A stretch of DNA of 64,000 bases from the NCBI GenBank assembly GCA_947177425.1, contig CAMWUN010000013.1, positions 1 through 64,000 on the forward strand. Reading direction: 5' to 3'. The stretch is from an uncultured bacterium (GTDB lineage Bacteria > Bacillota > Clostridia > Lachnospirales > Lachnospiraceae). Under the pieces are notes generated by a model. It made no database searches and was not told the DNA's origin. It saw nothing but the letters and a program-made list of their open reading frames with translations. The position numbers were made by a program, and so were the translations under genes. Shown in pieces: positions 1-11,071 of this stretch; the first letter of the stretch is position 1, and each line of letters opens with the position of its first letter.

Positions 1-36
1 ACGTCCTTTTCTGACTAACTGGTTAAATGTTGGCAT
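1..36 (-). CDS. rpsL: 30S ribosomal protein S12, N-terminal fragment
   Basis: The reverse strand from position 36 reads MPTFNQLVRKGR, the invariant start of ribosomal protein S12 of the small-subunit decoding centre. The gene runs off the left edge after 12 codons. A strong GGAGGTG ribosome binding site lies at 44-50. rpsL follows rpoC in many Firmicutes, and here it has its own promoter at 155-183, so it opens the str operon. Only the start is visible, so nothing can be said about streptomycin-resistance residues. Confidence 0.95.
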   Translation of the reverse strand, partial: MPTFNQLVRKGR

Positions 37-154
37 TCTGTTTCACCTCCTGTTTATGAAATCCTTTTGTTTCAGTAAGCTGGCCCGCGAAGCGTGTCAG
101 CATCTGGTATTGTGCATGAAAAAATGATGCAGTCATCACAATGCACACTAAATT

Positions 155-183
155 AGTATAAGTGTTCCATTTTTTCTTGTCAA
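155..183 (-). promoter_or_regulatory. Sigma-70 promoter of rpsL
   Basis: On the minus strand a perfect TTGACA (178-183) is followed after exactly 17 bases by TATACT (155-160). It lies about 120 bases upstream of the rpsL start and downstream of the rpoC terminator, so the str operon can be transcribed independently of rpoBC. Confidence 0.85.
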
Positions 184-238
184 TATATTTCTTTGTAAAT
201 TTTAGCCAAAAATACATTCTTTATACAGCATTTTCACT

Positions 239-278
239 AAAAATCTCCGTGCCTGCCATAAAATGCATGCACGGAGAT
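239..278 (-). terminator. Rho-independent terminator after rpoC
   Basis: Reading the minus strand, a 10-bp stem (269-278 pairing with 243-252, ATCTCCGTGC/GCACGGAGAT) with a 16-base loop is followed by a short U run. It begins about 12 bases after the rpoC stop. The U tract is only four to five residues, so termination may be partial. Confidence 0.75.
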
Positions 279-289
279 ATCTTTTACCG

Positions 290-3200
290 TTATTTTTCAG
301 CCATTACTCCTTCAAGGGCTTCCTCCTCAATCAGTTCTTCCTCAGGATAATCCTCCTCCGGAAATTCTTCTTCGGAATCCTCTTCCAGAATGTCCATGGT
401 TTCATCATCTATTTCTTCGATTTCCGCAATCTCTTCCATTTCTTCCCCAAAAGAGAACTCGTCGTCATCCTCAAAATCAATGGTTCCCATTAAATCATTG
501 TCTGTGGAAAGCCTTGTAGTGCGATAGCGTTTCATACCAGTACCGGCCGGAATCAGTTTACCAATGATTACATTCTCTTTCAGCCCGATAAGCGGGTCGC
601 TCTTTCCTTTGATTGCCGCTTCCGTGAGAACCTTGGTGGTTTCCTGGAAAGATGCTGCGGACAGGAAGGAGTTGGTGGCAAGGGCTGCCTTGGTAATACC
701 AAGCATGACCTGTTTGCCCTCCGCCGGCTCTTTGCCTTCTGCAAATAACTGCTCATTCATGTCCTCATACTCAAGAACATCCACCAGCGTTCCCGGAAGG
801 AAGTCGGTGTCGCCGTTATTTTCAATCCTGATTTTCTTCAGCATCTGGCGCACAATTACTTCGATATGCTTATCGCTGATATCAACGCCCTGCAAACGGT
901 ATACTCTCTGAACCTCGCGGAGCATATAATCCTGAACCGCACGGATTCCCTTAATTTTAAGGAGGTCGTGAGGATTTACACTTCCTTCTGTCAGTTCATC
1001 TCCGGCTTCAAGCACTGCCCCGTCCAGAACCTTTATTCTGGAACCGTAAGGAATCAGATATGCCTTGGATTCCCCGGTTTCATTGTTGGTAATCACAATT
1101 TCACGCTTCTTTTTGGTATCCTTAATGGAAGCCACGCCGCCGAACTCTGCAATAATTGCGAGTCCTTTGGGCTTTCTTGCCTCAAAAAGCTCCTCTACAC
1201 GGGGAAGACCCTGTGTGATATCGTCACCTGCAACACCGCCCGTGTGGAAGGTACGCATGGTAAGCTGGGTACCGGGTTCACCGATAGACTGTGCCGCAAT
1301 GATTCCCACGGCCTCACCCACCTGCACCGCTTCCCCGGTTGCCATGTTAGCGCCGTAGCATTTTGCACAGATGCCCACATGGGAACGGCAGGTAAGAATC
1401 GTACGTATTTTCACTTTCTCAATAGGTTCGCCTTTGTCATCCACTCCAGTGCTCAGAATTCTTGCCGCCCGGCTGGGAGTAATCATGTGGTTACTCTTTA
1501 CAATCACATTGCCGTCCCTGTCCTTAATATCCTCGCAGGAATATCTTCCTGTAATTCTGTCCTTTAAGCCTTCAATGGTTTCCTTTCCATCCATAAAAGC
1601 AGATACCCACATGCCTGGAATTTCGTCTTTCCCTTCCATACAATCAACTTCACGGATAATCAACTCCTGTGATACGTCAACCATACGTCTGGTCAGATAA
1701 CCGGAGTCGGCAGTACGCAAGGCTGTATCGGACAATCCCTTACGCGCTCCGTGAGCGGACATAAAATACTCCAGAACGTCCAGTCCTTCACGGAAATTGG
1801 ATTTAATAGGAAGTTCAATGGTCCGTCCGGTGGTATCCGCCATTAGCCCACGCATACCGGCAAGCTGTTTAATCTGCTGGTTGGAACCACGGGCGCCGGA
1901 GTCAGCCATCATGAAAATGTTATTATACTTATCCAGCCCCGCAAGCAGCACATCTGTCAGCTTCTTATCTGTCTCATTCCAGGTTTCCACAACCGCACGG
2001 TATCTTTCCTCTTCCGTAATCAGACCGCGCCTGAAGTTCTGGGAAATCTTATCTACCGTTGCCTGGGCTTCATTTAACATCTCCTGCTTCTGGGCTGGCA
2101 CTGTCATGTCTGAAATGGAAACGGTCATTGCCGCTTTGGTGGAATATTTGTAACCTGTGGATTTAATCAAATCCAGTACTTCCGCTGTCACGGATGCACC
2201 ATGGGTATTAATAACTTTTTCAAGGATCTGCTTTAACTGTTTCTTTCCAACATGGAAATCCACTTCAGGCAGGAGGAAGTTTTCCGGCCTGCTCCTGTCC
2301 ACATATCCCAAATCCTGGGGAAGGATTTCATTAAACAGAAATCTCCCAAGAGTGGATTCAACAATACTGGAAACTATTTCTCCCTGTGCATTCTTTTTGG
2401 TTATTCTGACCTTAATTCTGGAGTGGAGGGTGCACGCACCGTTCTCATATGCCAGAATCGCTTCATTTACACTCTTAAAAAATCTGCCTTCGCCCAATGC
2501 GCCGGGTCTTTCCTGGGTCAGATAATAAATTCCAAGAACCATATCCTGTGAAGGAACGGCAACAGGACCGCCATCGGAAGGCTTCAGCAGGTTATTGGGA
2601 GACAGAAGCAGGAAACGGCACTCTGCCTGGGCCTCCACGGAAAGAGGAAGGTGCACAGCCATCTGGTCCCCGTCGAAATCCGCGTTAAAAGCGGTACATA
2701 CCAGCGGATGCAGCTTAATTGCCTTACCTTCCACCAGAATAGGTTCAAATGCCTGGATACCAAGCCTGTGCAGGGTAGGGGCACGGTTCAGCATAACCGG
2801 ATGCTCCTTGATAACTTCTTCAAGCACATCCCATACCTGGGTATCCAGCCGCTCTACCAGCTTCTTTGCATTTTTAATATTTTGTGAAATGCCCCTTGCC
2901 ACCAGTTCTTTCATAACAAAAGGCTTAAATAACTCTATTGCCATCTCTTTGGGAAGGCCGCACTGGTAAATCTTAAGTTCCGGCCCTACCACGATAACGG
3001 AACGTCCCGAATAGTCAACACGCTTGCCCAGCAGGTTCTGACGGAAACGTCCGGACTTGCCCTTTAACATGTCGGACAGGGATTTCAGCGCCCTGTTGCC
3101 CGGCCCTGTTACGGGTCTGCCTCTCCGGCCGTTATCAATCAGCGCATCCACCGCTTCCTGGAGCATCCTCTTTTCATTGCGGACGATAATATCGGGCGCG

Positions 3201-4045
3201 CCCAGTTCAAGGAGCCTCTTTAAACGGTTGTTGCGGTTGATAATTCTTCTATATAGATCGTTCAGGTCGGAAGTTGCAAAACGTCCGCCGTCCAATTGTA
3301 CCATTGGTCTTAAATCAGGCGGGATAACCGGAATAGCGTCCATAATCATCCATGAAGGCTCATTTCCTGATTCCCTGAAAGCTTCCACCACTTCAAGCCT
3401 CTTGATAATCCTTGCCCTTTTCTGGCCTGTGGATTCCTTAAGTCCGGTTTTCAGTTCTTCTGCTTCTGTCTCAAGATCGATGGCCTCAAGCAGTTCCTTG
3501 ATGGCTTCTGCACCCATGCCCACACGGAACCTGCTTCCCCAGTTTTCCCTGGCATCCTGGTATTCCTTTTCAGATAAGACCTGTTTGTAATCCAAATCGC
3601 TCTCACCTTTGTCAAGGACAATATAGGAAGCAAAGTAAAGCACCTTTTCAAGAACTCTGGGGGATAAATCCAAAATCAGTCCCATACGGCTGGGGATCCC
3701 CTTAAAATACCAGATATGAGATACCGGAGCCGCCAGTTCAATATGTCCCATACGCTCCCTGCGGACACTGGATTTGGTAACTTCCACGCCGCATCGGTCA
3801 CAGACAACGCCTTTGTATCTGATTTTTTTATATTTACCGCAGTGACATTCCCAGTCCTTACTTGGGCCGAAAATCTTTTCACAGAACAGTCCATCCTTTT
3901 CGGGCTTCAAAGTCCTGTAGTTGATTGTCTCCGGCTTAAGCACTTCGCCCCTTGACCATTCCCTGATTTTTTCAGGTGATGCCAAGCCAATTCTGATGGC
4001 GTCAAATGTCATCGGCTGATACACTTCTTGCTTTGTTTCTGACAT
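290..4045 (-). CDS. rpoC: DNA-directed RNA polymerase subunit beta'
   Basis: This is the catalytic beta' subunit of RNA polymerase, 1251 residues. The N-terminal zinc ribbon has Cys67, Cys69, Cys82 and Cys85. The active-site loop NADFDGD, whose aspartates hold the catalytic Mg2+, is at 454-460. A second zinc site ([11 protein letters not shown]) precedes the conserved [16 protein letters not shown] segment of the trigger-loop region. The last 60 or so residues are an acidic Glu/Asp tail that is probably disordered. The gene follows rpoB by 33 bases in one transcript and ends at a terminator. The start ATG has AAAGGAG upstream at slightly long spacing. Confidence 0.99.
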   Translation of the reverse strand: MSETKQEVYQPMTFDAIRIGLASPEKIREWSRGEVLKPETINYRTLKPEKDGLFCEKIFGPSKDWECHCGKYKKIRYKGVVCDRCGVEVTKSSVRRERMGHIELAAPVSHIWYFKGIPSRMGLILDLSPRVLEKVLYFASYIVLDKGESDLDYKQVLSEKEYQDARENWGSRFRVGMGAEAIKELLEAIDLETEAEELKTGLKESTGQKRARIIKRLEVVEAFRESGNEPSWMIMDAIPVIPPDLRPMVQLDGGRFATSDLNDLYRRIINRNNRLKRLLELGAPDIIVRNEKRMLQEAVDALIDNGRRGRPVTGPGNRALKSLSDMLKGKSGRFRQNLLGKRVDYSGRSVIVVGPELKIYQCGLPKEMAIELFKPFVMKELVARGISQNIKNAKKLVERLDTQVWDVLEEVIKEHPVMLNRAPTLHRLGIQAFEPILVEGKAIKLHPLVCTAFNADFDGDQMAVHLPLSVEAQAECRFLLLSPNNLLKPSDGGPVAVPSQDMVLGIYYLTQERPGALGEGRFFKSVNEAILAYENGACTLHSRIKVRITKKNAQGEIVSSIVESTLGRFLFNEILPQDLGYVDRSRPENFLLPEVDFHVGKKQLKQILEKVINTHGASVTAEVLDLIKSTGYKYSTKAAMTVSISDMTVPAQKQEMLNEAQATVDKISQNFRRGLITEEERYRAVVETWNETDKKLTDVLLAGLDKYNNIFMMADSGARGSNQQIKQLAGMRGLMADTTGRTIELPIKSNFREGLDVLEYFMSAHGARKGLSDTALRTADSGYLTRRMVDVSQELIIREVDCMEGKDEIPGMWVSAFMDGKETIEGLKDRITGRYSCEDIKDRDGNVIVKSNHMITPSRAARILSTGVDDKGEPIEKVKIRTILTCRSHVGICAKCYGANMATGEAVQVGEAVGIIAAQSIGEPGTQLTMRTFHTGGVAGDDITQGLPRVEELFEARKPKGLAIIAEFGGVASIKDTKKKREIVITNNETGESKAYLIPYGSRIKVLDGAVLEAGDELTEGSVNPHDLLKIKGIRAVQDYMLREVQRVYRLQGVDISDKHIEVIVRQMLKKIRIENNGDTDFLPGTLVDVLEYEDMNEQLFAEGKEPAEGKQVMLGITKAALATNSFLSAASFQETTKVLTEAAIKGKSDPLIGLKENVIIGKLIPAGTGMKRYRTTRLSTDNDLMGTIDFEDDDEFSFGEEMEEIAEIEEIDDETMDILEEDSEEEFPEEDYPEEELIEEEALEGVMAEK

Positions 4046-4078
4046 AGCTAATCCATGCTCCTTTCAAAGTCCGGCTGT

Positions 4079-7000
4079 TTATTCATCAAATGAATCAGAA
4101 TCCAGCACCTCGTCAAACTCTTCATCAAATCCATCGTCCAGATCTTCCTCATCGTCAGCGCTTACGAATTCCCCGCTATCCTCATCGTATTCCTGCTGCT
4201 GATATCCCATGGAACTGAATGAACCTTTATCATAGTCGTAATTCTTGTCGTCGCCCTCAATCTCATAACGGTAATCAGTATCGCCGTAATCAATGTTTTC
4301 CATAATTTCGACTTCTGTATTATCCTCCCGCAGGACTCTCACATCAAGCCCTAAAGACTGCAATTCCTTAAGCAGCACCTTAAAGGATTCAGGAATCCCC
4401 GGCTCAGGGATGTTATCCCCTTTGATGATTGCTTCATAGGTCTTCACACGTCCCACCACATCATCAGATTTCACTGTCAGTATTTCCTGCAATGTATAAG
4501 ATGCGCCGTATGCTTCCAGCGCCCACACTTCCATTTCCCCGAAACGCTGTCCGCCAAACTGGGCCTTGCCGCCCAGAGGCTGCTGTGTCACCAGCGAGTA
4601 AGGGCCTGTGGAACGGGCATGAATCTTATCGTCTACCAGATGATGCAGCTTTAAGTAGTGCATGTGCCCAATTGTTACCGGACTGTCAAAATATTCACCG
4701 GTTCTTCCGTCCCGGAGCCTTACTTTACCGTCCCTCGAAATGGGAACGCCTTTCCAGACTTCCCGGTGATCCCGGTTTTTGTATAAATAATCCATAACTT
4801 CCGGAAGAAGTTCTTCTTTATGCTTTGCTTCAAACTCCTCCCAGGTCAGGTTGACATAATCGTTAGCCAGATCCAGGGTATCCATAATGTCATTCTCGTT
4901 GGCTCCGTCGAATACCGGCGTTGCCACATTGAAACCAAGGGCCTTTGCGGCCAGGGACAGATGGATTTCCAATACCTGTCCAATGTTCATACGGGAAGGC
5001 ACGCCCAGAGGGTTCAGCACGATGTCCAGAGGACGTCCGTTGGGAAGATAAGGCATATCCTCCACAGGAAGCACACGGGAAACAACACCCTTATTACCAT
5101 GTCGTCCTGCCATCTTATCCCCTACAGATATCTTTCTCTTCTGGGCAATATAAATACGGACTGCCTGATTGACGCCGGGTGAAAGTTCGTCGCCGTTTTC
5201 CCTTGTAAACACTTTGGCGTCCACAATAATACCATATTCCCCATGGGGAACCTTGAGGGAGGTATCCCTTACCTCTCTTGCCTTCTCGCCAAAGATAGCC
5301 CGCAGCAGCCTTTCCTCTGCGGTCAGTTCCGTCTCTCCCTTGGGCGTAACCTTGCCCACAAGGATATCTCCTGCACGCACTTCTGCGCCGATACGGATAA
5401 TTCCTCTCTCATCCAAATCTTTCAGGGCATCATCGCCCACGCCGGGAACATCCCTTGTAATTTCTTCCGGCCCTAATTTGGTATCTCTCGCTTCCGCTTC
5501 ATATTCTTCAATGTGTACGGAGGTATATACATCCTCCTGTACCAGCCTTTCACTTAAAAGTACGGCATCCTCGTAATTGTAGCCTTCCCATGTCATAAAT
5601 CCAATCAGCGGATTCTTGCCAAGCGCCAGTTCCCCTTCGGAAGTGGAAGGGCCGTCTGCAATTACCTGCCCCGCCTCCACACGCTCGCCCTTAAGCACGA
5701 TAGGCTTCTGGTTATAGCAGTTAGACTGGTTGCTTCGTGAAAACTTGGTCAGACGGTATTCCATCTTCTCCCCGTCGTCACATATCATCCTGATTAATTT
5801 GGAGGACACGTAACTGATTGTGCCTGCCTTCTTTGCCACAACGCATACACCGGAGTCAACAGCCGCCTTGGGTTCCATACCAGTTCCCACAGCAGGCGCT
5901 TCCGTAGTGAGAAGGGGCACTGCCTGACGCTGCATGTTGGAGCCCATCAGGGCACGGTTGGCATCATCGTTCTCAAGGAACGGGATAAGCGCTGTAGCCA
6001 CCGAAAATACCATTTTCGGGGACACATCCATATAATCAAACATAGCCTTGGGATATTCCGATGTTTCATCCTTATAACGTCCAGATACAGTGTTCCTTAC
6101 AAAATGCCCGTCTGCATCCAGCGCTTCATTTGCCTGTGCCACATGATAATTGTCTTCCTCGTCTGCGGTCATATAGACAACCTGCTCCGTTACGACCGGA
6201 TTCGCCGGGTCGGACTTGTCAATCTTGCGGTAAGGCGCCTCCACAAAACCGTATTCATTAATCCTTGCATAAGATGCAAGAGAGTTAATCAGACCGATGT
6301 TGGGACCTTCAGGGGTCTCAATGGGGCACATTCTCCCGTAATGGGAATAGTGCACGTCACGAACCTCAAACCCTGCACGGTCCCTGGAAAGACCGCCCGG
6401 GCCAAGGGCCGAAAGACGCCTCTTGTGGGTAAGCTCGCCCAGCGGGTTATTCTGATCCATAAACTGGGACAACTGGGAAGATCCGAAGAATTCCTTCACC
6501 GCTGCCTGCACCGGTTTAATGTTAATCAGCACCTGGGGGGATATCTCTTCCGCATCATGGGTGGTCATCCGCTCGCGCACCACTCTCTCCAGCCTGGAAA
6601 GACCTATTCTGTACTGGTTCTGGAGCAGTTCGCCTACGGCGCGGATACGTCTGTTGCCCAAATGGTCAATATCATCGTCATTGCCGATGCCATACTCAAG
6701 ATGGATGTTATAATTAATGGAAGCAATAATGTCTTCCTTGGTAATATGCTTTGGAATCAGCTCGTGCACATTCTTTTTGATGGCATCTGCAAGTTCCTCG
6801 GGATTTTCGCCAAACTCCTCAATAATCTGCGCAAGCACAGGATAATACACATGCTCTGTAACCCCTAATTCCCTGGGCTTACAGTCCACAAAGTTTGTAA
6901 TATCCACCATCATATTGGAAAGGATCTTGACATTTTTCTCTTCTGTCTGTATATATACATAAGGCACTGCCGAATTCTGAATCTGATCCGCCAGTTCTGC

Positions 7001-7945
7001 AGTTACTTTTGTCCCTGCCGCTGCCAGGATTTCGCCTGTGGAAGTATCCACAACGTCCTCTGCCAGCACATGATGCCGGATTCTGTTTCTGAATGCCAGT
7101 TTCTTGTTGAATTTATACCTGCCGACCTTCGCCAAATCATATCTTCTGGGGTCAAAGAACATGGCATTGATAAGGCTTTCTGCACTTTCAACGCTTAAAG
7201 GTTCACCGGGGCGGATTTTTTTATACAACTCTAAAAGACCTTCCTGATAATTTGAAGAAACGTCTTTGGAAAAGCTTGCCTCAATCTTTGGTTCATCTCC
7301 GAATAATTCCCTGATTTCATCATTGGTACCTACGCCAAGGGCTCTTATAAGAACTGTAATCGGGACTTTTCTGGTTCTGTCAACACGTACATAAAAGATA
7401 TCGTTTGAGTCTGTTTCATATTCAAGCCACGCGCCGCGGTTAGGGATAACCGTTGAGGAAAACAGTCTCTTACCAATCTTGTCATGGCTGATTGCATAGT
7501 AAATACCGGGAGAACGAACCAACTGGCTTACAATAACACGTTCAGCGCCGTTAATCACAAATGTACCCGTCTCTGTCATAAGCGGAAGATCTCCCATGAA
7601 AATCTCGTGTTCGCTTATCTCTTCCTTCTCTTTATTATAAAGACGGACCCTGACTTTAAGAGGCGCCGCATAGGTGGCATCTCTCTCTTTACACTTCTCA
7701 ATAGAATATTTCACATCGTCTTCGCAAAGTTCGAAATCCACAAACTCAAGGCTTAAATGCCCGCTGTAGTCTGCGATAGGAGATATATCATCAAACACTT
7801 CTTTCAGTCCTTCTTTCAGAAACCACTCATAGGAATCCTTCTGGACTTCAATCAGGTTCGGCATCTGCAAAACCTCTTTCTGCCGTGAATAACTCATACG
7901 CATGTTCTTACCTGCGGCAATGGGACGTATCCTGTTCTTTTCCAT
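4079..7945 (-). CDS. rpoB: DNA-directed RNA polymerase subunit beta
   Basis: This is the beta subunit of RNA polymerase, 1288 residues. The rifampicin-pocket stretch [20 protein letters not shown] followed by [11 protein letters not shown] carries the wild-type Asp, His and Ser residues usually altered in resistant mutants. The switch and flap regions ([34 protein letters not shown]) are intact. As in beta', the C-terminus ends in a long Asp/Glu-rich tail, here about 75 residues. GGGGTGA precedes the ATG. It lies downstream of rplL with a 260-base gap that holds an attenuator-like hairpin. Confidence 0.99.
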   Translation of the reverse strand: MEKNRIRPIAAGKNMRMSYSRQKEVLQMPNLIEVQKDSYEWFLKEGLKEVFDDISPIADYSGHLSLEFVDFELCEDDVKYSIEKCKERDATYAAPLKVRVRLYNKEKEEISEHEIFMGDLPLMTETGTFVINGAERVIVSQLVRSPGIYYAISHDKIGKRLFSSTVIPNRGAWLEYETDSNDIFYVRVDRTRKVPITVLIRALGVGTNDEIRELFGDEPKIEASFSKDVSSNYQEGLLELYKKIRPGEPLSVESAESLINAMFFDPRRYDLAKVGRYKFNKKLAFRNRIRHHVLAEDVVDTSTGEILAAAGTKVTAELADQIQNSAVPYVYIQTEEKNVKILSNMMVDITNFVDCKPRELGVTEHVYYPVLAQIIEEFGENPEELADAIKKNVHELIPKHITKEDIIASINYNIHLEYGIGNDDDIDHLGNRRIRAVGELLQNQYRIGLSRLERVVRERMTTHDAEEISPQVLINIKPVQAAVKEFFGSSQLSQFMDQNNPLGELTHKRRLSALGPGGLSRDRAGFEVRDVHYSHYGRMCPIETPEGPNIGLINSLASYARINEYGFVEAPYRKIDKSDPANPVVTEQVVYMTADEEDNYHVAQANEALDADGHFVRNTVSGRYKDETSEYPKAMFDYMDVSPKMVFSVATALIPFLENDDANRALMGSNMQRQAVPLLTTEAPAVGTGMEPKAAVDSGVCVVAKKAGTISYVSSKLIRMICDDGEKMEYRLTKFSRSNQSNCYNQKPIVLKGERVEAGQVIADGPSTSEGELALGKNPLIGFMTWEGYNYEDAVLLSERLVQEDVYTSVHIEEYEAEARDTKLGPEEITRDVPGVGDDALKDLDERGIIRIGAEVRAGDILVGKVTPKGETELTAEERLLRAIFGEKAREVRDTSLKVPHGEYGIIVDAKVFTRENGDELSPGVNQAVRIYIAQKRKISVGDKMAGRHGNKGVVSRVLPVEDMPYLPNGRPLDIVLNPLGVPSRMNIGQVLEIHLSLAAKALGFNVATPVFDGANENDIMDTLDLANDYVNLTWEEFEAKHKEELLPEVMDYLYKNRDHREVWKGVPISRDGKVRLRDGRTGEYFDSPVTIGHMHYLKLHHLVDDKIHARSTGPYSLVTQQPLGGKAQFGGQRFGEMEVWALEAYGASYTLQEILTVKSDDVVGRVKTYEAIIKGDNIPEPGIPESFKVLLKELQSLGLDVRVLREDNTEVEIMENIDYGDTDYRYEIEGDDKNYDYDKGSFSSMGYQQQEYDEDSGEFVSADDEEDLDDGFDEEFDEVLDSDSFDE

Positions 7946-8077
7946 CGACTATTCACCCCGTTCTTTAAGATATATTAAGGTAACAAGCATACCACACCAC
8001 AATAGTGCACTATCCATTCTACTACAAATCAAAAAACGAGTCAATAAATATTTTTTTAATTTTTGGAATTTTCAGGC

Positions 8078-8120
8078 AAAAAAGCAGGCCGCGTACCATA
8101 TTATTTCCGTACGCAGCCTG
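8078..8120 (-). terminator. Attenuator-like hairpin between rplL and rpoB
   Basis: On the minus strand 8109-8120 (CAGGCTGCGTAC) pairs with 8085-8096 (GTACGCGGCCTG) as a 12-bp stem, and is followed by six U residues at 8078-8083. This is a good rho-independent terminator inside the rplL-rpoB gap. Partial termination here would lower RNA polymerase subunits relative to L7/L12, as is known for the E. coli operon. I see no strong promoter between it and rpoB, so read-through is implied. Confidence 0.75.
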
Positions 8121-8205
8121 TTTCCAGTCAGCCCTGCAGCAGACATCAATGCCGGCCTGCGGGACTTGACAGCCTTTGATTTGCACCAATCAGATTTGTT
8201 CCAGA

Positions 8206-8580
8206 TTACTTTAATGTTACCTTAGCGCCTTCGCCTTCCAGCTTAGCCTTGATTTCTTCAGCTTCTTCCTTGGTTGCTGCTTCCTTCAATACCTTGGGAG
8301 CTGCGTCAACAAGGTCTTTTGCTTCTTTCAAGCCCAGGCCTGTAGCTTCACGGACAACCTTGATGACTTTAACCTTATTAGGTCCAACTTCTGTCAACTC
8401 TACGTCGAACTCTGTCTTTTCTTCTACTGCTGCGCCTGCATCGGCTGCTGCTGCAACTACAACGCCTGCTGCTGCGGATACACCGAACTCTTCTTCACAA
8501 GCTTTTACAAGGTCATTTAATTCTAATACTGTTAACTCTTTGATAGCGTCAATTAATTCCTGTGTGGATAACTTTGCCAT
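8206..8580 (-). CDS. rplL: 50S ribosomal protein L7/L12
   Basis: L7/L12, 124 residues, forms the multimeric stalk that recruits translation GTPases. The sequence starts [20 protein letters not shown], the N-terminal dimerisation domain. An Ala/Val-rich hinge (about residues 37-52) follows, then the C-terminal GTPase-binding domain containing [21 protein letters not shown] start two codons upstream exists, but GGAGG lies eight bases before this ATG and only two before the other. rplJ ends about 90 bases upstream in the same transcript. Confidence 0.99.
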   Translation of the reverse strand: MAKLSTQELIDAIKELTVLELNDLVKACEEEFGVSAAAGVVVAAAADAGAAVEEKTEFDVELTEVGPNKVKVIKVVREATGLGLKEAKDLVDAAPKVLKEAATKEEAEEIKAKLEGEGAKVTLK

Positions 8581-8667
8581 TTTCATTTCCTCCGTTTTTA
8601 TTGGTTATTCAAGTTTAACTGTTTCTTTTAACTCTGTCTGCCGCGGGACTGATTATCCCTGCCAGCC

Positions 8668-9240
8668 TTACTCAGCAGCGGGTGCTTCGGTAGCAGCTTC
8701 AGGCGCTTCCTGTGCAGCATCCTCTGCTTCCTTTGGAGCAGCTTCGCATTCGCCTGCGCCGCCTTTTTCCGCAAGCTGGTTCATTACGCGGGCGAAATTG
8801 GTGATAGGAGACTGGATGCTTCCAAGCAGCTTGGAGAGCAGTTCGTCTCTTGAAGGAATCTTAGCGATTTCTGCAATACCGTCTGCATCATAAGCTGCGC
8901 CTTCCACAATACCGCCTTTGACTTCCAGCTTGGGCGCTCCTTTTGCAAATTTGCAAATGACTCTTGCCGGAGCAGTTGCATCCGTAGTAGAGATTGCAAT
9001 CGCGCTGGGTCCTTCCAGATAAGGCATAAGACATTCGCAATCGGTTCCCTTGAATGCAAAATTCATCATTGTGTTCTTGTAAACCTTGTAAGTGATTCCT
9101 GCTTCACGAAGCTGTTTACGGAGGTCAGTATCCTGCTCTACTGTAAGTCCACGGTAGTCAACCAGAACAACTGACTGCGCATCTTTGATATTAGCAGCAA
9201 TCTCTTCAACAATCGGTTTTTTCAAATCAACTTTTGCCAC
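8668..9240 (-). CDS. rplJ: 50S ribosomal protein L10 with extended acidic tail
   Basis: L10 anchors the L7/L12 stalk to 23S rRNA and represses its own operon by binding the leader RNA. The product is 190 residues, while most bacterial L10 proteins are about 165-175. The extra length is a C-terminal Ala/Glu-rich tail beginning after residue 155. The core (MAKVDLKKPIVEEIAANIKD, VVLVDYRGLTVEQ, TYKVYKNTMMNFA) is canonical. The start codon is GTG, placed by AGGAGGT nine bases upstream. It follows an L10 leader with its own promoter. Confidence 0.98.
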   Translation of the reverse strand: MAKVDLKKPIVEEIAANIKDAQSVVLVDYRGLTVEQDTDLRKQLREAGITYKVYKNTMMNFAFKGTDCECLMPYLEGPSAIAISTTDATAPARVICKFAKGAPKLEVKGGIVEGAAYDADGIAEIAKIPSRDELLSKLLGSIQSPITNFARVMNQLAEKGGAGECEAAPKEAEDAAQEAPEAATEAPAAE

Positions 9241-9462
9241 TTTCTTTACCTCCTGTTAGATTTTGGCGCCGAAAGGAGTTTATACAACAGACGCCCGCTT
9301 CACAGGCTGTCCTTATGTTAAAAAAACCTTCCAAAGACGGAAGGTCAGAATCTATCGCAAATAAACTCTTCTCCTCGGTAGGCGCTTCGCTTACGTCTGT
9401 GTCCGCCTGCTTACGCAGGGCATCCACCGACACCTACTGTCTTCGGCATGGTCTAAATGACC
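9241..9462 (-). ncRNA. L10 ribosomal-protein leader RNA
   Basis: The 220-base 5' leader of rplJ-rplL contains the conserved L10-leader elements on the minus strand, GCCGAAGACAGTAGGTG and CCTACCGAGGAG, which fold around a variable hairpin with the CCCTGCGTAAGCAGG stem. A rho-independent terminator follows at 9320-9344. L10 (with L7/L12) binding is known to control such leaders in Firmicutes. An apparent 68-codon reading frame through this RNA is not a gene. Confidence 0.85.
9320..9344 (-). terminator. Attenuator of the L10 leader
   Basis: On the minus strand CCTTCC (9339-9344) pairs with GGAAGG (9327-9332) and is followed by seven U residues. It sits between the L10-binding structure and rplJ, where it would terminate when L10 is in excess. 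Confidence 0.85.
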
Positions 9463-9468
9463 TTACTT

Positions 9469-9497
9469 AAAATACCACATAACCTGCCCTGTGTCAA
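9469..9497 (-). promoter_or_regulatory. Promoter of rplJ-rplL
   Basis: On the minus strand TTGACA (9492-9497) is separated by 17 bases from TATTTT (9469-9474). Transcription would start near 9462, at the 5' edge of the L10 leader. The -35 box lies 16 bases beyond the stop codon of the capA-like gene. Confidence 0.8.
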
Positions 9498-9512
9498 TCA
9501 TTAATTTTGTTT

Positions 9513-10865
9513 TTACGGTTTGCTCACATACCCCTCCCCGTCAATCACCGCTTTCGGCGACAGGCTTCTCATATGGCTCAGAATCCTCTCTTTATCCTCT
9601 CCATAAGCCAAATCCACCCGGCAGCCGGACTGGATACCCGGCAGAAACTGGAAAGATTTCAGTCCATTCCCATCCAGCGTTACCTGTACCATGCCCGTGT
9701 CCAGTGTTTTGGAATTGAACCAGAAATTCCCCAGGCTGTATATGACCGGCGTGTCGCCGCAGTAGGTAATTCCCTGAAGACAGTGGGAATGATCCCCGAT
9801 AATCAGATCTGCTCCTGCCTCAGCGATTTTCGGCGCCTGATCCAACTGCAGCCAGTCAGGTTCTTCCTGATTTTCCGTACCCCAGTGAATATAGACAATA
9901 ACGAAATCACTGTTTTCTTTCGCTTCCGCCACCACCTGGCACAATCTGTCAGGGTTAAGGCACCTGAACACTCCGGCGCTGTTTTCCGTGGCGCCTTTGG
10001 TGTCGGGATTATCCAGCCGCTCAATCTGGGTAGCCGCCACGATGGCAATCTTCATATCGTTTACAATAAAATAAAGGGGCGCCGAGGCTTCTTCCAGATT
10101 CCTTCCCGCCCCGACATTTGCTATCCCTGCCTCCTCCAGTGTGTCCAGGGTATCCAGAAGTCCCACCTCGCCAAAATCATAGATGTGGTTGTTTGCAAGT
10201 ACGGCAACATCTGCTCCCATATCGTGGAGATAGTAAACCGTATCTGTATCCGCCCTGAAAGTAAAGGTTTTCCCTTCCGTAGGCGTCCCCCTGTTGGTAA
10301 AAGGAAATTCATTATTTACCACCATAATGTCCACTGCCTGCATCTTTGCAAGCAGCGCTTCGGAGATTCCGCTTTCTATGCTTCCCCCCCGTTTTATCAG
10401 ATTAGCCATAATCGCATAGGAATCGTCCATCAGAATATCCCCCACAAATCCGATTGTAACTTCGTCTTTGCTGGCAGCCTCCCAGGGAATTATTCCATTG
10501 TCTTTCATATATTCCTGGTCTGCAAGTACATCGCCATATTTTGAGGGCACTGTCGGCTGGGGAGCCGCCTCCTGCTTTTCCCATGCAGAACTCTCCCCAG
10601 AGTTTTTTTCTCCGGGAATACTTTCCCAGGCGTACTGATTATCCTCCTGCTTTTCTTTTTCCGGCGTGGCTGCAGACGCAGATACAGCCGCCGCCCTATC
10701 CTCCAAAGATGCTTTGCCCGCCCAAAATTTCACGAGAAGCATCCCAAGAATTCCTGCGGACAGAATAAGCACAAGGGTGGTAAAAAAGACCGGAAGCACC
10801 CCGCTGGAACGTCCCCTTCTTCTGCGATTTACTTTTGATGATTTTTTATATACATTTCTTTTCAT
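9513..10865 (-). CDS. CapA/PgsA-family membrane-anchored metallophosphatase-like protein
   Basis: This is a PGA_cap (CapA-type) protein of 450 residues. A short basic cytoplasmic N-terminus (RRRRGR near residue 15) is followed by one membrane helix (about 22-45) and a low-complexity linker. The extracellular calcineurin-like domain follows, with motifs FVGDILMD, LANNHIYDFG, IHWGTE, IIGDHSHCLQG and YSLGNFWF. CapA proteins take part in poly-gamma-glutamate export, but no capB or capC is nearby, so the role is unknown. A TTG start at 10904 is possible. I prefer the ATG at 10865, although neither has a good ribosome binding site. The gene interrupts the usual rplA-rplJ adjacency. Confidence 0.85.
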   Translation of the reverse strand: MKRNVYKKSSKVNRRRRGRSSGVLPVFFTTLVLILSAGILGMLLVKFWAGKASLEDRAAAVSASAATPEKEKQEDNQYAWESIPGEKNSGESSAWEKQEAAPQPTVPSKYGDVLADQEYMKDNGIIPWEAASKDEVTIGFVGDILMDDSYAIMANLIKRGGSIESGISEALLAKMQAVDIMVVNNEFPFTNRGTPTEGKTFTFRADTDTVYYLHDMGADVAVLANNHIYDFGEVGLLDTLDTLEEAGIANVGAGRNLEEASAPLYFIVNDMKIAIVAATQIERLDNPDTKGATENSAGVFRCLNPDRLCQVVAEAKENSDFVIVYIHWGTENQEEPDWLQLDQAPKIAEAGADLIIGDHSHCLQGITYCGDTPVIYSLGNFWFNSKTLDTGMVQVTLDGNGLKSFQFLPGIQSGCRVDLAYGEDKERILSHMRSLSPKAVIDGEGYVSKP

Positions 10866-10871
10866 ATATAT

Positions 10872-10900
10872 ATAATAACACATTCCGGCAGTTATGCCAA
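10872..10900 (-). promoter_or_regulatory. Possible promoter of the CapA-like gene
   Basis: The minus strand has TTGGCA (10895-10900), a 17-base spacer and TATTAT (10872-10877). Transcription would begin almost at the ATG at 10865, implying a leaderless or very short 5' end. That could explain the lack of a ribosome binding site, or the match may be chance. Confidence 0.4.
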
Positions 10901-10935
10901 ACAACGGATGTCAGACTTCGCCAATCAACCTTATG

Positions 10936-11030
10936 TTAATAGTTAATGTTCACTCCGTGACCACTCTCGAATCACTTTCTTACGACCAGCGCAGTAAATG
11001 CGCAGGTCTGTGTGAACAATAACTGTTAAT
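10936..11030. repeat. Dispersed palindromic intergenic repeat, copy A
   Basis: The ends form an imperfect inverted repeat: 10936-10953 matches the complement of 11012-11029 with two mismatches. Inside is a GCGCA-loop-TGCGC hairpin near 10990-11004. The core from GTTCACTCCGTGACC to TGTGAAC recurs at 17612-17732 with an extra 51-base hairpin inserted. It has no coding content and is likely a REP- or MITE-like element. Confidence 0.8.
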
Positions 11031-11071
11031 AACACTTCCGCCCTTCGCGAACCAGCTTATTGTATATCAAT

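Noticed and set aside
564-7756. Many open frames of 60-254 codons on the plus strand opposite rpoC and rpoB
   Set aside because: They are shadows of highly conserved genes, lack ribosome binding sites and contain no recognisable domain.
9227-9433. 68-codon minus-strand frame upstream of rplJ
   Set aside because: It coincides with the L10 leader RNA and its terminator, and the conserved signal is in RNA structure rather than protein.
9507-10544. 345-codon plus-strand frame opposite the CapA-like gene
   Set aside because: The minus-strand frame carries clear PGA_cap motifs. The plus frame is Pro/Arg/Cys-rich without domains.
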